Source: Chitinophagales bacterium
Lineage (GTDB): Bacteria > Bacteroidota > Bacteroidia > Chitinophagales > Chitinophagaceae
DNA length: 57,215 nucleotides
Direction: 5' to 3'
Assembly (NCBI GenBank): GCA_013298665.1
Contig: JAAFIK010000027.1
Location: forward strand, 1 to 57,215
The translations under genes and the position numbers were made by a program. Each line of letters starts with the position of its first letter. The stretch's first letter is position 1. A model generated the notes under the pieces. The model searched no databases. It had not been told where the DNA came from and worked only from the letters and a program-made list of their open reading frames with translations. Positions 56,140 to 57,215 of the stretch are shown here, piece by piece.

Positions 56140-56643
56140 ATGATGAAAAAAAGTATTATCCTTATCGTGGCAGCCATGGCCATCACCAGTACAACCAGCG
56201 CACAAAGAAGCAAAAGCAGCCGCTATGCTGCCGGCAATGCGTATACAACAGCGCTGGGTGTCAAATTTTATCCCGGTGCCATCAGTATCAAAAATTTTAT
56301 TAAAGAAACACATGCCCTTGAAGGGCTGGGGTATTTCTGGGAAAGAGGTGCACGTATTACCGGACTTTACGAAATCCATAATGACATCAATGGCGTGGAT
56401 GGACTGCGCTGGTATGTTGGTCCCGGCGCACATATCGGTTTTTACAACGAATGGAAATACAACAATAAAGTATATAAAGGCGGTAGCTATTTTGGTATAG
56501 ACGGCGTACTTGGCCTCGACTACAAATTTCCCAATGCACCGCTCAACCTCTCGCTCGACTGGCAACCCTCATTTGAATTTGGCTATGGACCGGGCTTTAC
56601 GGGTAATTGGGGAGGATTGGGCATCCGGTATGTGATCAAATAG
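56140..56643 (+). CDS. small exported barrel-like protein
   Basis: A 167-residue protein with a signal peptide (MMKKSIILIVAAMAITSTTSAQ). Strands with alternating hydrophobic residues follow (NAYTTALGVKFYPG, ARITGLYEIH, GAHIGFYNEW, YFGIDGVLGLDYKF), ending in WGGLGIRYVIK, as in small outer-membrane barrels. The function is unknown. The stop codon TAG at 56641 is the first base triplet of heptamer array 3, so its end meets the repeat. Confidence 0.7.
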   Translation: MMKKSIILIVAAMAITSTTSAQRSKSSRYAAGNAYTTALGVKFYPGAISIKNFIKETHALEGLGYFWERGARITGLYEIHNDINGVDGLRWYVGPGAHIGFYNEWKYNNKVYKGGSYFGIDGVLGLDYKFPNAPLNLSLDWQPSFEFGYGPGFTGNWGGLGIRYVIK

Positions 56644-56666
56644 TACTTAGTACGGAGTATCCAGTA
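56642..56666. repeat. heptanucleotide repeat array 3 at the end of the barrel gene
   Basis: Units AGTA, CTTAGTA, CGGAGTA and TCCAGTA follow the TAG stop codon without a gap, and the array is followed 10 bp later by the 21-bp array. It is the third copy of the heptamer type in the window. Confidence 0.65.
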
Positions 56667-56676
56667 CGGCGAAACC

Positions 56677-57078
56677 GACTTACAATCAACGCAGTCGGAC
56701 TTACAATTGACGCTGATGGCGGGGTATTTACCCGCCACCGCGGGTGGTAACCCCGCGGCAGAGTTACAATCGATGCTGTCAGAGTTACAAACGACGCTGA
56801 CAGAGTTACAAACGATGCTGACAGAGTTACAAACGATGCTGACAGACTTACAAACGACGCTGTCAGACTTACAAACGATGCTGTCAGACTTACAAACGAT
56901 GCTGTCAGACTTACAATCGATGCTGTTGGCGGGGTATTTACCCGCCACCGCGTGGTGTAACCCCGCGGCAGACTTACAATCAACACAGGATGGCGGGGTA
57001 TTTACCCGCCACCGCGTGGTGTAACCCCGCGGCAGACTTACAATCAACACAGGATGGCGGGATATGACCCGCCATCGG
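56677..57078. repeat. complex array of 21-bp units and 42-bp palindromic spacers
   Basis: Twelve units of 21 or 22 bp, core GACTTACAAACGATGCTGTCA, occur as two, eight, one and one, interrupted by three 42-bp spacers at 56719-56760, 56929-56970 and 56993-57034. A last partial spacer (GCGGGATATGACCCGCCATCGG) ends the array. Each spacer contains the inverted repeats GGCGGG...CCCGCC and CCGCG...CGCGG. The eight central units keep a 21-bp period exactly; the last two units have 22 bp. Read in one frame the units encode the heptad DLQTMLS, but the 22-bp units break it. The array is probably non-coding. Confidence 0.85.
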
Positions 57079-57183
57079 TGTTTATATTCCCCGAATCAGC
57101 CACTTTCCCAGAGCCCCTATATACAACTTTTTTACATAAAAAAACGGTTGAAAACACCAGAAACGGCAAAGAAAAAAACTTAA

Positions 57184-57209
57184 GTTTTATGGTGTTTTCA
57201 CCATAAAAC
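57184..57209. repeat. perfect 11-bp hairpin at the right end of the window
   Basis: GTTTTATGGTG and its exact complement flank a TTTT loop. It is not followed by a T-tract within the window, and what lies beyond is unknown. It could be an operator, part of a terminator or the edge of a repeat. Confidence 0.5.
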
Positions 57210-57215
57210 CCTGAA

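Larger units (their letters stand above)
56644..57215. other. 570-bp region without a supported gene
   Basis: Everything after the barrel gene is repeat DNA (heptamers, the 21/42-bp array) and then about 130 bp of AT-rich sequence ending in a perfect hairpin. Open frames cross the array on both strands, but they follow from the stop-free repeat units. Confidence 0.7.

Noticed and set aside
56583..57050. Open frames of 105-155 codons across the right-end array on both strands
   Set aside because: The repeat unit has no stop in several frames, so long frames arise automatically; 22-bp units break the heptad frame.
56677..57078. CRISPR array
   Set aside because: The intervening segments are near identical rather than unique, and no cas gene is present.

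Overview
The window looks like a chromosomal segment of a Bacteroidota bacterium, most likely of the Chitinophagaceae or a near relative. The evidence is indirect but consistent. Several very large secreted proteins end in type IX secretion (T9SS) sorting domains. There are SprB-type and PKD-type adhesins, a SusB-type GH97 enzyme without the rest of a sus locus, A-rich leaders rather than clear Shine-Dalgarno sites, and a few -7 elements of the TAnnTTTG type. Base composition is near 50% GC by eye, except for one clearly AT-richer island at about 33.9-38.1 kb. No database search was possible; names rest on motifs read from the sequence.

Layout. 1-6 kb: a 21-bp repeat array, ppc, then a minus-strand group of a Nudix hydrolase, corA, dapF and a nucleoside phosphorylase. 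6.1-19 kb: tRNA-Cys with its terminator, a small membrane protein, a surface protein, an amino-acid permease, then a plus-strand run of a dicarboxylate symporter, a DedA protein, an MFS carrier, a family 9 glycosyltransferase and a DUF922-like protease. A SET protein sits head to head with mgtE, followed by a helix-hairpin-helix-like protein and a second surface protein. 19-25 kb: a Lys-C-like secreted protease with PPC and T9SS domains, a stretch of gene debris, GH97 and a small barrel protein. 25-46 kb: one long minus-strand block of secreted proteins (an FN3 protein, a 1468-residue protein, a T9SS protein, a putative immunity protein, a 1976-residue polymorphic toxin, a beta-barrel and an SprB-repeat adhesin). 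46.7-51 kb: a divergent PKD adhesin with a type B sorting domain. 51-57 kb: a lipoprotein, argS, an ABC-F ATPase, an RluF-type pseudouridine synthase, a small barrel protein and a second, complex 21-bp repeat array.

The most interesting system is the block 33.9-42.2 kb. A giant secreted protein carries an FN3 domain, an HEIGH zinc-peptidase motif and a C-terminal deaminase-like toxin tip (HAE plus CxCPxC). It is followed 11 bp later by a small unrecognised gene placed as an immunity gene. The toxin half and the immunity gene share an AT-rich composition that starts abruptly inside the toxin gene. An outer-membrane barrel and an SprB-like adhesin lie directly upstream on the same strand. I read this as a possible surface-displayed, self-processing toxin-immunity module whose tip was exchanged by recombination. 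That reading is inference.

A second theme is repeated DNA with a 7- or 21-bp period. There are heptanucleotide arrays at three places, two of which supply the stop codon of the adjoining gene. There are 21-bp arrays at both ends of the window. Four G-tracts spaced 20-21 bp apart lie just upstream of a predicted promoter for the secreted protease.
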